Shown here: piece after piece, positions 28,522 through 38,702 of the stretch
Layout of the letters: each line of letters begins with the position of its first letter
How positions within the stretch are numbered: position 1 is the first letter of the stretch
Assembly (NCBI RefSeq): GCF_000613445.1
Contig: NZ_BAIZ01000012.1
Coordinates: 16,878 to 80,877, forward strand
DNA from: Hoylesella shahii DSM 15611 = JCM 12083
GTDB lineage: Bacteria > Bacteroidota > Bacteroidia > Bacteroidales > Bacteroidaceae
Direction: 5' to 3'
Length of the DNA stretch: 64,000 nt
Translations under genes and position numbers: made by a program
Notes under the pieces: generated by a model
What the model was told of the DNA's origin: nothing
The model's database searches: none
Seen by the model: the letters and a program-made list of their open reading frames with translations, nothing else

Positions 28522-28629
28522 GTACAAAGCCACTTGTACGATGACTACAAACAAGCGGTAGGCACGCTACAAGTTGTCGGTAGTGTCAATACAGCTTGTT
28601 TGTAGTCACACTACAAAAGGCTTGTAGTG
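28522..28629. repeat. cluster of three inverted repeats sharing CTACAA/TTGTAG
   Basis: GTACAA (28522-28527) pairs with TTGTAC (28534-28539). GACTACAAACAAGC (28543-28556) pairs with GCTTGTTTGTAGTC (28594-28607). CACTACAA (28609-28616) pairs with TTGTAGTG (28622-28629). It lies just downstream of the efflux operon on minus, so a 3' processing or termination role is possible, but no T-tract is seen. Confidence 0.75.
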
Positions 28630-28725
28630 CAGCGATGTCATAAAAAGTGGGTGGAGAGAATGGGAAAATGCGTTGGGAAACGCTTGCAGACGTGGAACAA
28701 GGACCTTGCAAATTCCTCTTTACGT

Positions 28726-29816
28726 CTAGCTGTTCTTCTTATAACTCCACACTGCCCATATGCCATAATCGTTGCCATCGGCGTGAGAAAGGCGAGTTGG
28801 GGGAGGATGCCGCTTATTGTTGTGCCACGAATAAACACCGAACGGGCGGCGTCGATATAGTGGCGCACGGGCACTATCCACGTAAGTGTTTGTGCCCAAG
28901 TGGGCATGCTGTGCACAGGTGTAAACAAACCGCTTAGCAATAACATGCAAACCATGATGCCCCACATCATGAGCATGGCTTGTTGCATATTGTCGCTGTA
29001 GTTGCTAACAATGAGTCCGATGCTACTAAAGATGATAGTGAGCAGAACCATTAGCAGGTAAAGCAGGGCGATGTTGCCAACTGGCACAATGCCATAAAAC
29101 GCCCATGCCAGTAGCAGACACATGGTGTAGACCACCAAACCAATGCACCAATAGGGCAATAGCTTGGCTGTGATAAACTGCATTTTGCCCACGGGCGTTA
29201 CGTTTATCTGCTCGATGGTGCCCGCTTCTTTCTCGGCAACGATGTTAAGAGCTGGCAAAAAACCGCAAACCATAATCATTATCATGGCCATAAGGGCAGG
29301 AATCATATTTACTTTGTAGCTCTCGTGGCGATTGTATAGGGTGGTTGTGGTGATGGTTGGCTGGTGGCGCGAGGGTGGGGGGAGGTTATTGAGGTTTGTA
29401 CTCGTTACGATGTTAGCTAGATAAGCGCTGCCCAATCCGCCCTTCGTGCCGTTGGTGGCATTGGCTGCGATAAACACTTGCAGATTTTTACCCAGTGTTT
29501 GTTCTCGTTCAAAGTGTGGGGGTATAACCATCACCACATCTGTTTGCCCCTTTTCCACGCTTTTTATTGCTTCGGCATACGATGATGCCATGCCGTTGAA
29601 GTGGAAATAAGAGGAGTGTTCAACTTTATTTATGATTTGGCGCGACAGTGTTGAGTGGTCGTTGTCTACGATGGTTACTGTTACGTTGCGCACTTCTAAG
29701 TTGGTTATCCAGGGTGTTATGCCCATAATCATAAGTGGAAATAACACCACCAACCGCATAACAAAGCCGTTGCGACGTATCTGTATCCATTCTTTTTGTA
29801 GGAGAGATTTGAACAT
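28726..29816 (-). CDS. ABC-2 type transporter permease (one frameshift near the 3' end)
   Basis: Inner-membrane permease of an efflux ABC system, related to YhhJ. One N-terminal helix (VMRLVVLFPLMIMGITPWI) precedes a periplasmic domain of about 150 residues, then five or six helices with the ABC-2 signature NIVAEKEAGTIEQINVTP. As read, the frame runs on to 28638 with an aberrant Arg-rich tail. Restoring one A near 28762 gives ATIMAIWAVWSYKKNS and a stop at 28726, the natural end (363 residues). It is last in the operon; the intercistronic gap to the second permease gene is a paired repeat. Confidence 0.87.
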
Positions 29817-29831
29817 ATTAAAGGATTTAGT

Positions 29832-30033
29832 GGCCTCACCCCCCGACCCCTCTCCAAGAGGAGAAGGGAGTGAAATGCCTTGTTGGGGAGTGTTTGTTAT
29901 GTTTGTTAGTCCTTGTAATTACCTTACATACTTTATTGTTTTCCCTTGTTGTCGCCTTACATATTACTTCCCTCTCCCCTTGGAGAGGGGCTGGGGTGAG
30001 GCTTTTTCCCCTTGGAGAGGGGCGCGGTTGAGG
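29832..30033. repeat. paired inverted REP-like element, copy 3, with an extra arm
   Basis: GGCCTCACCCCCCGACCCC starts the element and GGCTGGGGTGAGGC closes it near 30002. A further half-element (CCCCTTGGAGAGGGGC) reaches 30033, the base before the next gene's stop codon. It sits between two permease genes of the same operon. The interior is the reverse complement of copy 5. Confidence 0.82.
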
Positions 30034-31137
30034 CTATTCTAACCTAATTTTAAATTTCTTCAATGCAATGCACAGTGCCAATGTTGCAATTGAGATGAGC
30101 ACAACCATTTCTTTTATCACCATATCTAGCCCCACGCCCATAATCATAAGTTTGCGAATGGCGGCGATGAACCAGCGGGCGGGGATGATACACGACAGCC
30201 ATTGCAACACCTGTGGCATACTTTCTATGGGGTAGATGATGCCCGAGAGCAACATGGTGGGCATTAACATCATCATACCCGATGCCAATAAGGCCTCTAT
30301 TTGGGTGGTGGCAAGCACGCTGATGAGCAAACCTAGGCTCAATGCTAAGAACACATAGAGCAGGCAAAGCGTGAAGATGGCAGAAAGATTGCCCGACAGC
30401 GGTACGCCTAAAACGAAATTGGCAATGCAGAGAATGAGACTTAGAATAATCACCGACAACATTAAGTAGGGCACGGCCTTGGCTATGAGCACCAGCAAGG
30501 GGCGCATTGGCGACACGAGTAGCACCTCCATTGTGCCACGTTCTTTCTCACGAACGATGCTCACGGCCGTCATCATGGTGCAGATTATCAGCAACAGAAT
30601 GCCCATGATGCCTGGCACAAAGTAGTAAGCACTTTTCATTTGGGGGTTATACAGCAGTCGGATGTTTGTTGTTGGCCTTGTTTCTACCCCTGCTTTGTGC
30701 TGTTGTTGCAGTGTTTGTGCAATGATTTGCGAGGCATAAGCGGTTTGTAGATGCGACATGTTGGGGTCTACTCCGTCGGTTATTATTTGTATTCGCGCCC
30801 CTCCATCATAGCGATGGCGGTCGAACCCTGGCGCAAACACCAGCGCAAGGTCGGCTTGCTGGTTGCGAATAAGTTGCGTGGCAGCCTCTACGGTGGGAGC
30901 GTTGTGGGTGTGAGTGAAATACTCTGAGGCATCAAGCCGTTGGAAAATCTGTTGTGCTTCGTTGTTCCAGGGTGTGGTTACAGCCACAAGGCGCACGTTT
31001 CGCACATCGGTTGAAATGGCAAAACCAAAGAGCAACATCAATACTAGCGGCATGCCAAAGAGTATGAGCATGGTGCGACGGTCGCGTAAGATGTGGCGTA
31101 TCTCTTTGTTTACGAACGAAAAGAAGATTTTCATCAT
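30034..31137 (-). CDS. ABC-2 type transporter permease
   Basis: 367-residue inner-membrane permease, paralogous to the product of the downstream permease gene. It has one N-terminal helix (MLILFGMPLVLMLLFGFAI), a periplasmic domain that ends near residue 175, then about five helices. The ABC-2 motif is TAVSIVREKERGTMEVLLVSP at residues about 190-210. The two permeases probably form a heterodimer served by the fused double ATPase just upstream. The start overlaps the ATPase stop by 4 bp, which indicates coupling. Substrate unknown; drugs or other amphiphiles are typical for the family. Confidence 0.9.
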   Translation of the reverse strand: MMKIFFSFVNKEIRHILRDRRTMLILFGMPLVLMLLFGFAISTDVRNVRLVAVTTPWNNEAQQIFQRLDASEYFTHTHNAPTVEAATQLIRNQQADLALVFAPGFDRHRYDGGARIQIITDGVDPNMSHLQTAYASQIIAQTLQQQHKAGVETRPTTNIRLLYNPQMKSAYYFVPGIMGILLLIICTMMTAVSIVREKERGTMEVLLVSPMRPLLVLIAKAVPYLMLSVIILSLILCIANFVLGVPLSGNLSAIFTLCLLYVFLALSLGLLISVLATTQIEALLASGMMMLMPTMLLSGIIYPIESMPQVLQWLSCIIPARWFIAAIRKLMIMGVGLDMVIKEMVVLISIATLALCIALKKFKIRLE

Positions 31138-32614
31138 TCACTCCTTTCTGCATTACGGGCAAGGAGGGTAAACACCTCGCCCAAATTCTCTTTTGCGTAT
31201 TGTCGTTTTAGTGCCTCGGGTGTGTCTAATGCACGTATCTTTCCATCCACCATGATAGACAAGCGGTGGCAATATTCGGCCTCGTCCATATAGTGTGTGG
31301 TAACAAAAATGGTTATTCCGCTCTGTGCAGCCTCGTAAATAAGCTGCCAAAACTGATGTCGTGTGTTGATGTCTACACCGCCTGTGGGCTCGTCTAAGAA
31401 CACCACTTCGGGCCGATGCAATATGCTTACCATGAAAGCTAGCTTTTGTTTAAAGCCTAGGGGGAGCGTTTTAACCAGTCGGTTGGCCTCGTTTTGCAAC
31501 GTGAGTTTGTTTAGTAGTCGTTGGGTTTCGTGTTTAATGTCGGCTGGTTTCATGCCATAGATGCCGCCAAAGAGTCGGATATTCTCTGTAAGAGTGAGGT
31601 CTTCGTAAAGCGAAAAACGCTGACTCATGTAGCCTATGCGCCGCTTGATGGCTTCGTGTTGCGTGCTAACATCAAAACCGGCCACGGTGGCTTGTCCGCT
31701 TGAAGGCTTACTAAGCCCCGAGAGAATGCGCATGGCCGTGGTCTTGCCTGCACCATTGGCACCTAGAAAACCAAAGATCTCGCCCCGTTGCACATCGAAC
31801 GAAATATCGTCTACGGCATTAAACGTGCCGAAGGTCTTTACCAAATGGCTCACATGGATAATGGTTTCGTTCTTGCAGGCATGGTTGTTGGCGCTTGGAT
31901 GGTTGTTGGATGGTTGTGGTTGGCACTCCTTATTAATATAGAAGGGGTGCATCTCGTTGGGCGTTTGCGGTGCATGGGGCGTGGTAAGTGCCGATGGAAG
32001 GGGTAGAGAGGTGATGTCGTCGCAGCGGTTTATCTCCTCTTGATAGGGCGTAGAAACAAGGATGGTGATGCCTTGTTGTTTCAATCGGGCAAGCATATCC
32101 CAAAACTCGGTGCGCGAAACGGGGTCGACACCTGTGGTTGGTTCGTCTAATAGCAGCACGCTGGTTGGTGGATAAGTGCGCAACTAAGGGCTAGTTTTTG
32201 TTTCATGCCACCTGATAGTGCACCGGCGCGCCTGTTCTTAAAGCGTTCAATTTGTCTGTAGATGTCTTTAATGATGGGATAGCCTTCCTCAATGGTTGTA
32301 CCAAAGAGTGTGGCGAAGAAGCGTAAGTTCTCTTCAACGGTGAGATCGGGGTATAGACTAAAGCGTCCTGGCATGTAACCCACGCGCTGCCGAATGTGTT
32401 TCAGTCCACTTACTACGTCGAAACCATCTACCGATGCCGTGCCACTAGAAGGCAAAATCAAGGTGGCCAAGATGCGAAACATCGAGGTCTTGCCTGTTCC
32501 GTCGGGGCCAATAAGTCCGTGCAGCGACCCTTTGGCCACGTTAAACGAGAAATCCCTCAGGGCTTGTATCTCGCCATAGCTTTTGCAGACGTTGTTTACT
32601 TCGATGGCGTTCAT
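31134..32614 (-). CDS. fused double ABC ATPase, RbbA-like (one frameshift)
   Basis: Two nucleotide-binding domains in one chain of about 493 residues. NBD1: Walker A GPDGTGKTS, signature LSGGMKQKL, Walker B VLLLDEPT, but an H-loop of VSTPYQEE in which His is Pro. NBD2: Walker A GANGAGKTT, signature degenerate (LPLGFKQKL), Walker B VVFLDEPT, normal H-loop VTTHYMDEAE. This pattern matches the ATPase half of E. coli RbbA. The linker is Asn/Pro-rich (residues about 230-265). The frame breaks near 32165; one restored base joins ALIHQP to SVLLLDEPTTGVD. The 5' end overlaps hlyD by 4 bp. Confidence 0.9.
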
Positions 32615-33504
32615 AACTTCATTTCTCCATACATGCCAATCTTGATGTAGCCATTGTTTTTCACACTCACCTTTACGGCGTACACTTGGTCGGCCCTTTC
32701 GTCGTTGGTAAGAATACTTTTGGGGGTAAATTCAGCCTTTGGCGAAATCCATGTAACAAGACCTTGGTAAGTGTGTTGGGTGTTGTTGCCATAATCGGCA
32801 AATACCTTTACACGCTGTCCCACGCGCACTTTAGCCAGCTGTGTGGAGGTGATGTATGCGCGGAGGGTCATGTTTCGCGTGTCGGCCACCTTGAAAAGCG
32901 GTCGGCCAATGGTTGCAAACTCACCCTGTTCGGCATATTTCTCTAGCACAGTTCCTGTTATTGGTGATTTGATGCGACATTTTTCCAGTTGGTCCAACAC
33001 CTCATAACGCTGAATATCGGCAGCACTCATCTGACTGTTTAGGCTTCGAGTGCTGTTTTGCAACAGCGACAATTGCCCCTGTAGTTGTTTTTGTAGCACG
33101 GCCACAGCATTCTGTGCATCGTCAAGTTGTTTGCTAGTGGCAGCGCCATCTTTAAGTAAAGCCTCGGTTCGGCGTTGTTCTATAAGGGCCTTATTGATTT
33201 GTTGTTGCAGAGCAGCAATTTGTGCTTGCACGTTGGGACGTTGGTTGGCAAGCACCTCCTTGCTGACTCCCATCTGCTTAGCCTTTAGTTGTAGTTGTAC
33301 AGTGTCGATGAGTCCCACTTGCTGTCCGACCTTAACGGCTGTTCCCTCGGTGAGGTTTAGCACCATCAGTCTGCCCGTTCCTTCGGCCGAAACGGTTACT
33401 TCTGTTGCTTCAAAGATGCCCGTGGCATCGTATTCTTTATCGTTACTGCCACAAGCTGCAGCTAATAGTGCAAGTGTGGCGATGGTTATTAATGGATGTT
33501 TCAT
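32611..33504 (-). CDS. HlyD-type membrane fusion protein (lipoprotein)
   Basis: 297-residue periplasmic adaptor of the efflux system. The lipoprotein signal ends in LLAAACG. A lipoyl half-motif (GTGRLMVLNLTEGTAVKVGQ) is followed by a long coiled-coil hairpin rich in Gln and Leu (residues about 75-165), a second lipoyl half (IKSPITGTVLEKYAEQGE), and a beta-barrel domain (AYITSTQLAKVRVGQRVKVF). It links the permeases to the TolC-type channel encoded just upstream. Its stop overlaps the ATPase start, and a paired repeat lies between it and tolC. Confidence 0.9.
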   Translation of the reverse strand: MKHPLITIATLALLAAACGSNDKEYDATGIFEATEVTVSAEGTGRLMVLNLTEGTAVKVGQQVGLIDTVQLQLKAKQMGVSKEVLANQRPNVQAQIAALQQQINKALIEQRRTEALLKDGAATSKQLDDAQNAVAVLQKQLQGQLSLLQNSTRSLNSQMSAADIQRYEVLDQLEKCRIKSPITGTVLEKYAEQGEFATIGRPLFKVADTRNMTLRAYITSTQLAKVRVGQRVKVFADYGNNTQHTYQGLVTWISPKAEFTPKSILTNDERADQVYAVKVSVKNNGYIKIGMYGEMKL

Positions 33505-33521
33505 GTTAATTGTGTTGTTTG

Positions 33522-33658
33522 GGCCTCACCCCCAGCCCCTCTCCAAGGGAGAGGGGAGTGAAATGCCTTGTTGGAGCGTGGTTGTTATGTTTGTTAGTCC
33601 TTGTTGTTGCCTTACATATTACTCCCCTCTCCCTTGGAGAGGGGTCGGGGGTGAGGCC
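33522..33658. repeat. paired inverted REP-like element, copy 4
   Basis: GGCCTCACCCCCAGCCCC to GGTCGGGGGTGAGGCC, with hairpins CCTCTCCAAGGGAGAGG and CCTCTCCCTTGGAGAGG. It lies between hlyD and tolC, ending 3 bp before the tolC stop codon. The interior matches copy 3 in orientation. Confidence 0.85.
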
Positions 33659-33660
33659 GG

Positions 33661-34964
33661 TTAGGGCGTGGCTTGTTTTGGGATTGTGGGTTCTCCCTTT
33701 ACATACTTCAAGTTATAAATCCCTTGTAACATCTCCACTTCGTGGGTAGAGCGATTTATTTTTGCGTTGTTTTCGCGCGTAATCTCCTGCAACAAGCTAT
33801 TGGTGTCGATAATGCCGTTAGCAAGTTTGGCTTCGGCAGCCCGTCTCACATTCTGTCTAAGCACCACAATCTCGTTATCAGAATTTAGAATTTGGCGCTT
33901 GCTTTCAATGGCAGCTTGCTGTTTTATCGTTTCTAGCCGATTGTTGAACAAAAATAATTCGCGAGCGTTTTCAATCTCGGCCAGTGATACTTTTAAGCGT
34001 TGCATGTTGTTGCGATGTGTGTATAGATTGCCAATGCTCCACGCAAGACGAACGCCAGCAATGGCATTGAACGATGGCGACCTACTGTTCATATCCTTAA
34101 ACATGTCGAAACCGGGATAGCCATAATAGGCTTGCCCGAAAATACTCAATGTGGGAAGCAGCGAACTATGCAATGCGCGTTGCTGCGAAGCCACAAGGCG
34201 CAGTTGCAGGTCGATGACTTTAAGCTCAGGTCGAACATCTTCTGCAGTCTCTTGATTATCTGTTGATGTTGGTTTTTCAATGCTGTCGATGCGGTCAACG
34301 TTGCAAAACAAAGCCAACATTTGGCAAAGCGCCTGTCGTGCGTGTTGCAGTTCGCTGGTGGTTTGCATGGCCGTTAGTCTTTCGGCTCTCAGTTGGTCAA
34401 CATCGCTTTGCAAGGCTACGCCTTGTTTTTGCAGTGCAGCAAGTTTGTTTTCATTGCTTAGCAACAGCGTTTGTAGGTCGGTGTTAAGTTGCAAACGCTC
34501 GTCGATGAGCAAGATACCAAAATACAAGTCGTTCACTCTTTGGCGCACTTGATAGAGCGAAACATCTGTTTGGGCCTCGTTGGCTTGCTGTTGTAGCAAT
34601 GCCACTTGCTTTGTGCGCCAATCCTTCCGCCATCCCACAGCATTTGGTTTACATCAACGCCCACGCGGTATTGTTCTTTAGCAAGTCCGCGCAGGTCTCG
34701 ACCCATAGCTGTTAGCATGCCGTTAAGCTCACTGGGAAGCTCTGCCACGCGGTTTTGCATTGTGGCTTGGGCTGTTGCTTGCACCTGTGGCAACCATCCT
34801 TTCTTCAGGTTGGCAATGGTGAGGGCTGTGGATTGCGCATACAGGGCGCGCCGTTTGATGAGAGGAAAATTGTGTTGTGCTTGCCGTTGGCAAGCCTCAA
34901 GCGACACTTGGGCAAGGCAAGCGGTGGCACACAGCAAGGCGATGGATAATAATGTATATTTCAT
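33661..34964 (-). CDS. TolC family outer-membrane efflux channel (one frameshift)
   Basis: Outer-membrane exit duct of the efflux system, about 434 residues when repaired. Signal peptide MKYTLLSIALLCATACLAQ, then long helices and two barrel portions, with FGQAYYGYPGFDMFKD and GVRLAWSIGNLYTHRNN as strand regions. The frame breaks near 34620; one restored base joins LWDGGRI to RTKQVALLQQQ. First gene of the five-gene minus operon (tolC, hlyD, double ATPase, two permeases). A TAACTTTGC box lies 27 bp upstream of the start and an AraC gene is divergent, the usual layout for local control. Confidence 0.88.
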
Positions 34965-34990
34965 CTTATTTGCGGTTTACTTTTCTTGGT

Positions 34991-34999
34991 GCAAAGTTA
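34991..34999 (-). promoter_or_regulatory. promoter -7 box for the efflux operon
   Basis: Reads TAACTTTGC on the minus strand, an exact match, 27 bp upstream of the tolC start. No TTG at the standard distance. The divergent araC-type gene has its own box at 35097-35105, so the operator of the regulator probably lies between 35000 and 35096. Confidence 0.55.
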
Positions 35000-35096
35000 G
35001 GTGGTTTTAGTAGCGTTGTTGTTATCTTTTACGGCCTAGAAATGTTCTTTTGGTAGCTTTTTATGTGTAAGAAGTTTACAATTGAGGTTTAATTAT

Positions 35097-35105
35097 TATC
35101 TTTGC
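35097..35105 (+). promoter_or_regulatory. promoter -7 box for the AraC regulator
   Basis: TATCTTTGC matches the consensus exactly. It overlaps the ATG at 35102 region, which excludes that upstream start and sets the gene start at 35126, 20 bp beyond the box. Confidence 0.55.
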
Positions 35106-35125
35106 GGGGTGTAAAAGCATTTAAC

Positions 35126-36025
35126 ATGGAACAGAAAAATATCGAGACACTAACGCTAAAGGAGATAAAAAACCGACTGGAAGGGCAGGTAGCAGCCACT
35201 GATATGCCCATGATGGAACCAGGGTTTGCGATGCTTTATGGTGGAAAACGCCAGTTTGGTAAGGCTGCAGTTCCTCATTGTCCTTATCGTTTACCAGGCA
35301 TTCGCATAGGTCTTTTTATTAAAGGCGAAGCGCAAATAACGCTCAATCTCATCCCTAGGCATCTTAGTGGCAACACCTTAACCTTCTTTTGCGATGGAGC
35401 AATATTGCAGATAGATGGTATAAGCAACGACAGCGACGTGCGTGGCGTGCTTGTTGAGCCATGGTTGATGAACGAACTGTTTCCGCAGGGCGTGCCAGCA
35501 ATGTTTAACGGACAGGTGAAAGATGCACTGATGTCTGTAGACGATAGTACGTTTGCAAAAATTCAGCATCTGTACGAAGCATTGGCACTGGTGCTTCGCG
35601 ATAAACCCGTATCTCGTTCGGCAGCCTTGTCCATCATTTCGGCCCTGTGTTGTGTGTATAGCGAGTATTATGTTCGTGTGTCAGCGCATCCCGCCGAAGC
35701 TCCTTCTAGGCAGCGAATGTTGTTTGATGCTTTTATCGCTTTAGTGAACGAACATGCCAAGAGTGAACATAATTTGGCTTTTTATGCCGACAAACTATGC
35801 TTGTCGCAGCGCTATCTTAGTAGGGTGGTGTGGCAAACCAGTGGCGTTTATGCCAAAGAATGGATAGACCGCGCTGTGATAACCGAGGCCAAAGTGATGT
35901 TGCGACATGGACAAATGGCTGTTGCGGCCATCTCGGATGCCTTAAACTTTCCTAATCCTAGCTTCTTTAATAAGTACTTTAAACGGCAAACGGGACAAAC
36001 ACCCTTGGCATTTAGGAATGGATAG
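35126..36025 (+). CDS. AraC family transcriptional regulator
   Basis: 300-residue regulator. The N-terminal two thirds form a cupin-like sensing domain (FAMLYGGKRQFGK, GLFIKGEAQITLN). The C-terminal 100 residues hold two helix-turn-helix motifs of the AraC type: NLAFYADKLCLSQRYLSRVV and VAAISDALNFPNPSFFNKYF, followed by RQTGQTPLAFRNG. I start at MEQKNIET (35126) because an upstream ATG lies within the promoter. Divergent from the tolC operon with 161 bp between start codons, so it likely controls that operon. Ligand unknown. Confidence 0.9.
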   Translation: MEQKNIETLTLKEIKNRLEGQVAATDMPMMEPGFAMLYGGKRQFGKAAVPHCPYRLPGIRIGLFIKGEAQITLNLIPRHLSGNTLTFFCDGAILQIDGISNDSDVRGVLVEPWLMNELFPQGVPAMFNGQVKDALMSVDDSTFAKIQHLYEALALVLRDKPVSRSAALSIISALCCVYSEYYVRVSAHPAEAPSRQRMLFDAFIALVNEHAKSEHNLAFYADKLCLSQRYLSRVVWQTSGVYAKEWIDRAVITEAKVMLRHGQMAVAAISDALNFPNPSFFNKYFKRQTGQTPLAFRNG

Positions 36026-36117
36026 CATGTGTGTTTTTGGTATGTATAACAGAGAGTGAATGGAACAGATATTGGAACAGAAATAGTTGTAATGCCTGCA
36101 AAAAGTGTTCGCATAAG

Positions 36118-36149
36118 TTGCGAAGGTTGATTATTCTGGCTATCTTTGC
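36118..36149 (+). promoter_or_regulatory. promoter of the higBA operon
   Basis: TTG at 36118-36120, a 20-bp spacer and TATCTTTGC at 36141-36149: a full match to the Bacteroidota consensus. The toxin ATG lies 17 bp beyond the box. Confidence 0.7.
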
Positions 36150-36166
36150 AAAAAGAAACAGCAAAG

Positions 36167-36484
36167 ATGGAAATAACCTTTGAGCAAGAATATTTGAGGG
36201 AGCTGTTTTATTTGGGTAAAACTCATGATAAGAAACATCGTTTTCAACCGCAAGTTATACGGAAGTATATTAATGTGTTGAACCTGATGAACTCGCTTAA
36301 TAGTACAGAAGACATGTATCGCTTTACCTCTTTGCATTATGAAAAGTTGGTAGGTGACAAGGTCGGGCGTGAGTCTGTGCGAGTTAATGACCAATATCGT
36401 ATTGAATTTCGCACGGAAATTAAATCCGGAGAGCGGATTGTTACCGTTTGCAACATATTGGAATTGTCAAACCATTATAAATAA
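36167..36484 (+). CDS. higB: HigB/RelE-type toxin
   Basis: 105-residue member of the RelE/HigB superfamily of ribosome-dependent mRNA endoribonucleases (killer of the HigBA type). Seen: YLRELFYLGK, a central VIRKYINVLNLM helix, YRFTSLHYEKLVGDKVG and the C-terminal RVNDQYRIEFRTE with Arg-Tyr-Arg, then IVTVCNILELSNHYK. I start at MEITFEQ (36167), after the promoter. The toxin precedes its antitoxin by 6 bp, the usual HigBA order. Confidence 0.88.
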   Translation: MEITFEQEYLRELFYLGKTHDKKHRFQPQVIRKYINVLNLMNSLNSTEDMYRFTSLHYEKLVGDKVGRESVRVNDQYRIEFRTEIKSGERIVTVCNILELSNHYK

Positions 36485-36490
36485 AATGAT

Positions 36491-36801
36491 ATGTCTAGTT
36501 TAGGTTATGGCTTTTATGCCACACATCCTGGCGAAGTGCTTAAAGACGAATTGGAGGCAAGGGGCATATCCCAGCGTAAGTTCGCCGAAAGTATCGGCAT
36601 GGCTTATTCGGTTCTAAACGAACTATTGAATGGGCGTAGGCCGTTGAGTACCACTTCTGCCTTATGTTTGAAGCGGCTTTGGACATTCCTGCCGAGCCCT
36701 TAATGGAATTACAGATGAAGTACAACATGCAGGTTGCACGAAAGGATACTACGTTGGCAACCCGTTTGAAGAAGATAACAAAAGCGGTGGCTAGGTCTTA
36801 A
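36491..36801 (+). CDS. higA: HigA-type antitoxin, XRE family (one frameshift)
   Basis: DNA-binding antitoxin of about 103 residues. It has the HigA signature HPGEVLKDELEARGIS, then a helix-turn-helix (QRKFAESIGMAYSVLNELLN, GRRPLS). As read, the frame stops at 36703 (LWTFLPSP). Restoring one G near 36672 gives ALCLEAALDIPAEPLMELQM and a natural stop at 36801. Because the toxin gene is intact and an antitoxin cut in half would not protect the cell, a sequencing error is likelier than a real mutation. Confidence 0.85.
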
Positions 36802-36980
36802 CGTTGTTGGTACAATGCTGTTTGCTGTCTTCTTGTGGTGCTGTTGTTCGGTGCTTAAAGACAGTTGCCAACGCTTGTTTCACTTCATCTATTTCAGCTA
36901 GCCTTTACGCTGCAATAAGTTAAGTTATCCCAACAGCGCGTATTTATTTGTTTTTCATCTGTTTTTTCAGAGATATTTAT

Positions 36981-36989
36981 TAACTTTGC
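36981..36989 (+). promoter_or_regulatory. promoter -7 box for enolase
   Basis: TAACTTTGC matches exactly, 48 bp upstream of the eno start. No TTG at standard spacing was seen. Confidence 0.5.
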
Positions 36990-37028
36990 AAGAGTTTAAT
37001 ACGGACATTTTTTTATTTAATTAAATAA

Positions 37029-38351
<1,323 letters not shown>

Positions 38352-38441
38352 GCAGATAAAAGGGATATGCTTGCCAAATAACGGGCCATAGACGCCTAAT
38401 GGCTTCGCGCCAACGAGATTTGGAAGCGTAACTAATAAGAT

Positions 38442-38470
38442 GGGGCGGCCTGTATGGGTCGCCCCTGTTT
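38442..38470 (+). terminator. enolase terminator
   Basis: GGGGCG (38442-38447) pairs with CGCCCC (38460-38465), followed by TGTTTTAT. It lies 90 bp after the stop codon. Confidence 0.7.
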
Positions 38471-38477
38471 TATACAA

Positions 38478-38646
38478 GGCCTCACCCCCAACCCCTCTCC
38501 GAGGGGAGAGGGGAGTAGTATGTAATGCAACAACAAGGCAAACAATAAAGAATGTAAGGTAATTTCAAGGACAAACAAGCATAACCACCATGCCCCAACA
38601 AGGCATTTCACTCCCCTCTCCCTTGGAGAGGGGTCGGGGGTGAGGC
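38478..38646. repeat. paired inverted REP-like element, copy 5
   Basis: GGCCTCACCCCCAACCCC to GGTCGGGGGTGAGGCC with the two GC hairpins. The interior (GTATGTAATGCAACAACAAG, then AAGAATGTAAGG) is the reverse complement of that in copies 3 and 4. Confidence 0.85.
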
Positions 38647-38702
38647 CGGTAAAGGCCGGTAGGGGTTGAGGTGAGCCTGTTTATTTACTCATTAAAGATT
38701 TT

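Larger units (their letters stand above)
27630..28725. other. gene-free, AT-rich repeat island
   Basis: About 1.1 kb without a credible gene. It contains a TTCTCGCGAGGGTTTG block (27724-27739), a 22-bp-period array (27832-27985), scattered GGTGCAAAA motifs to 28160, an ATATTGTAAAGTG segment at 28181-28193 and three stacked hairpins (28522-28629). The block, array and ATATTGTAAAGTG segment all recur in the same order at 45869-46154. Confidence 0.6.
38352..38702. other. intergenic region with terminator and a paired repeat
   Basis: The gap between eno and the peroxidase gene holds the hairpin at 38442-38470 and the REP-like element at 38478-38646. I see nothing else. Confidence 0.6.

Noticed and set aside
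28638..28725. Extended C-terminus of the ABC permease
   Set aside because: The Arg-rich tail arises from a one-base deletion; the alternative frame gives the normal permease end and an earlier stop.
31134..32183. Stand-alone single ATPase gene
   Set aside because: The frame starts inside an NBD1 Walker B; together with 32147-32614 it forms the double ATPase typical of RbbA.
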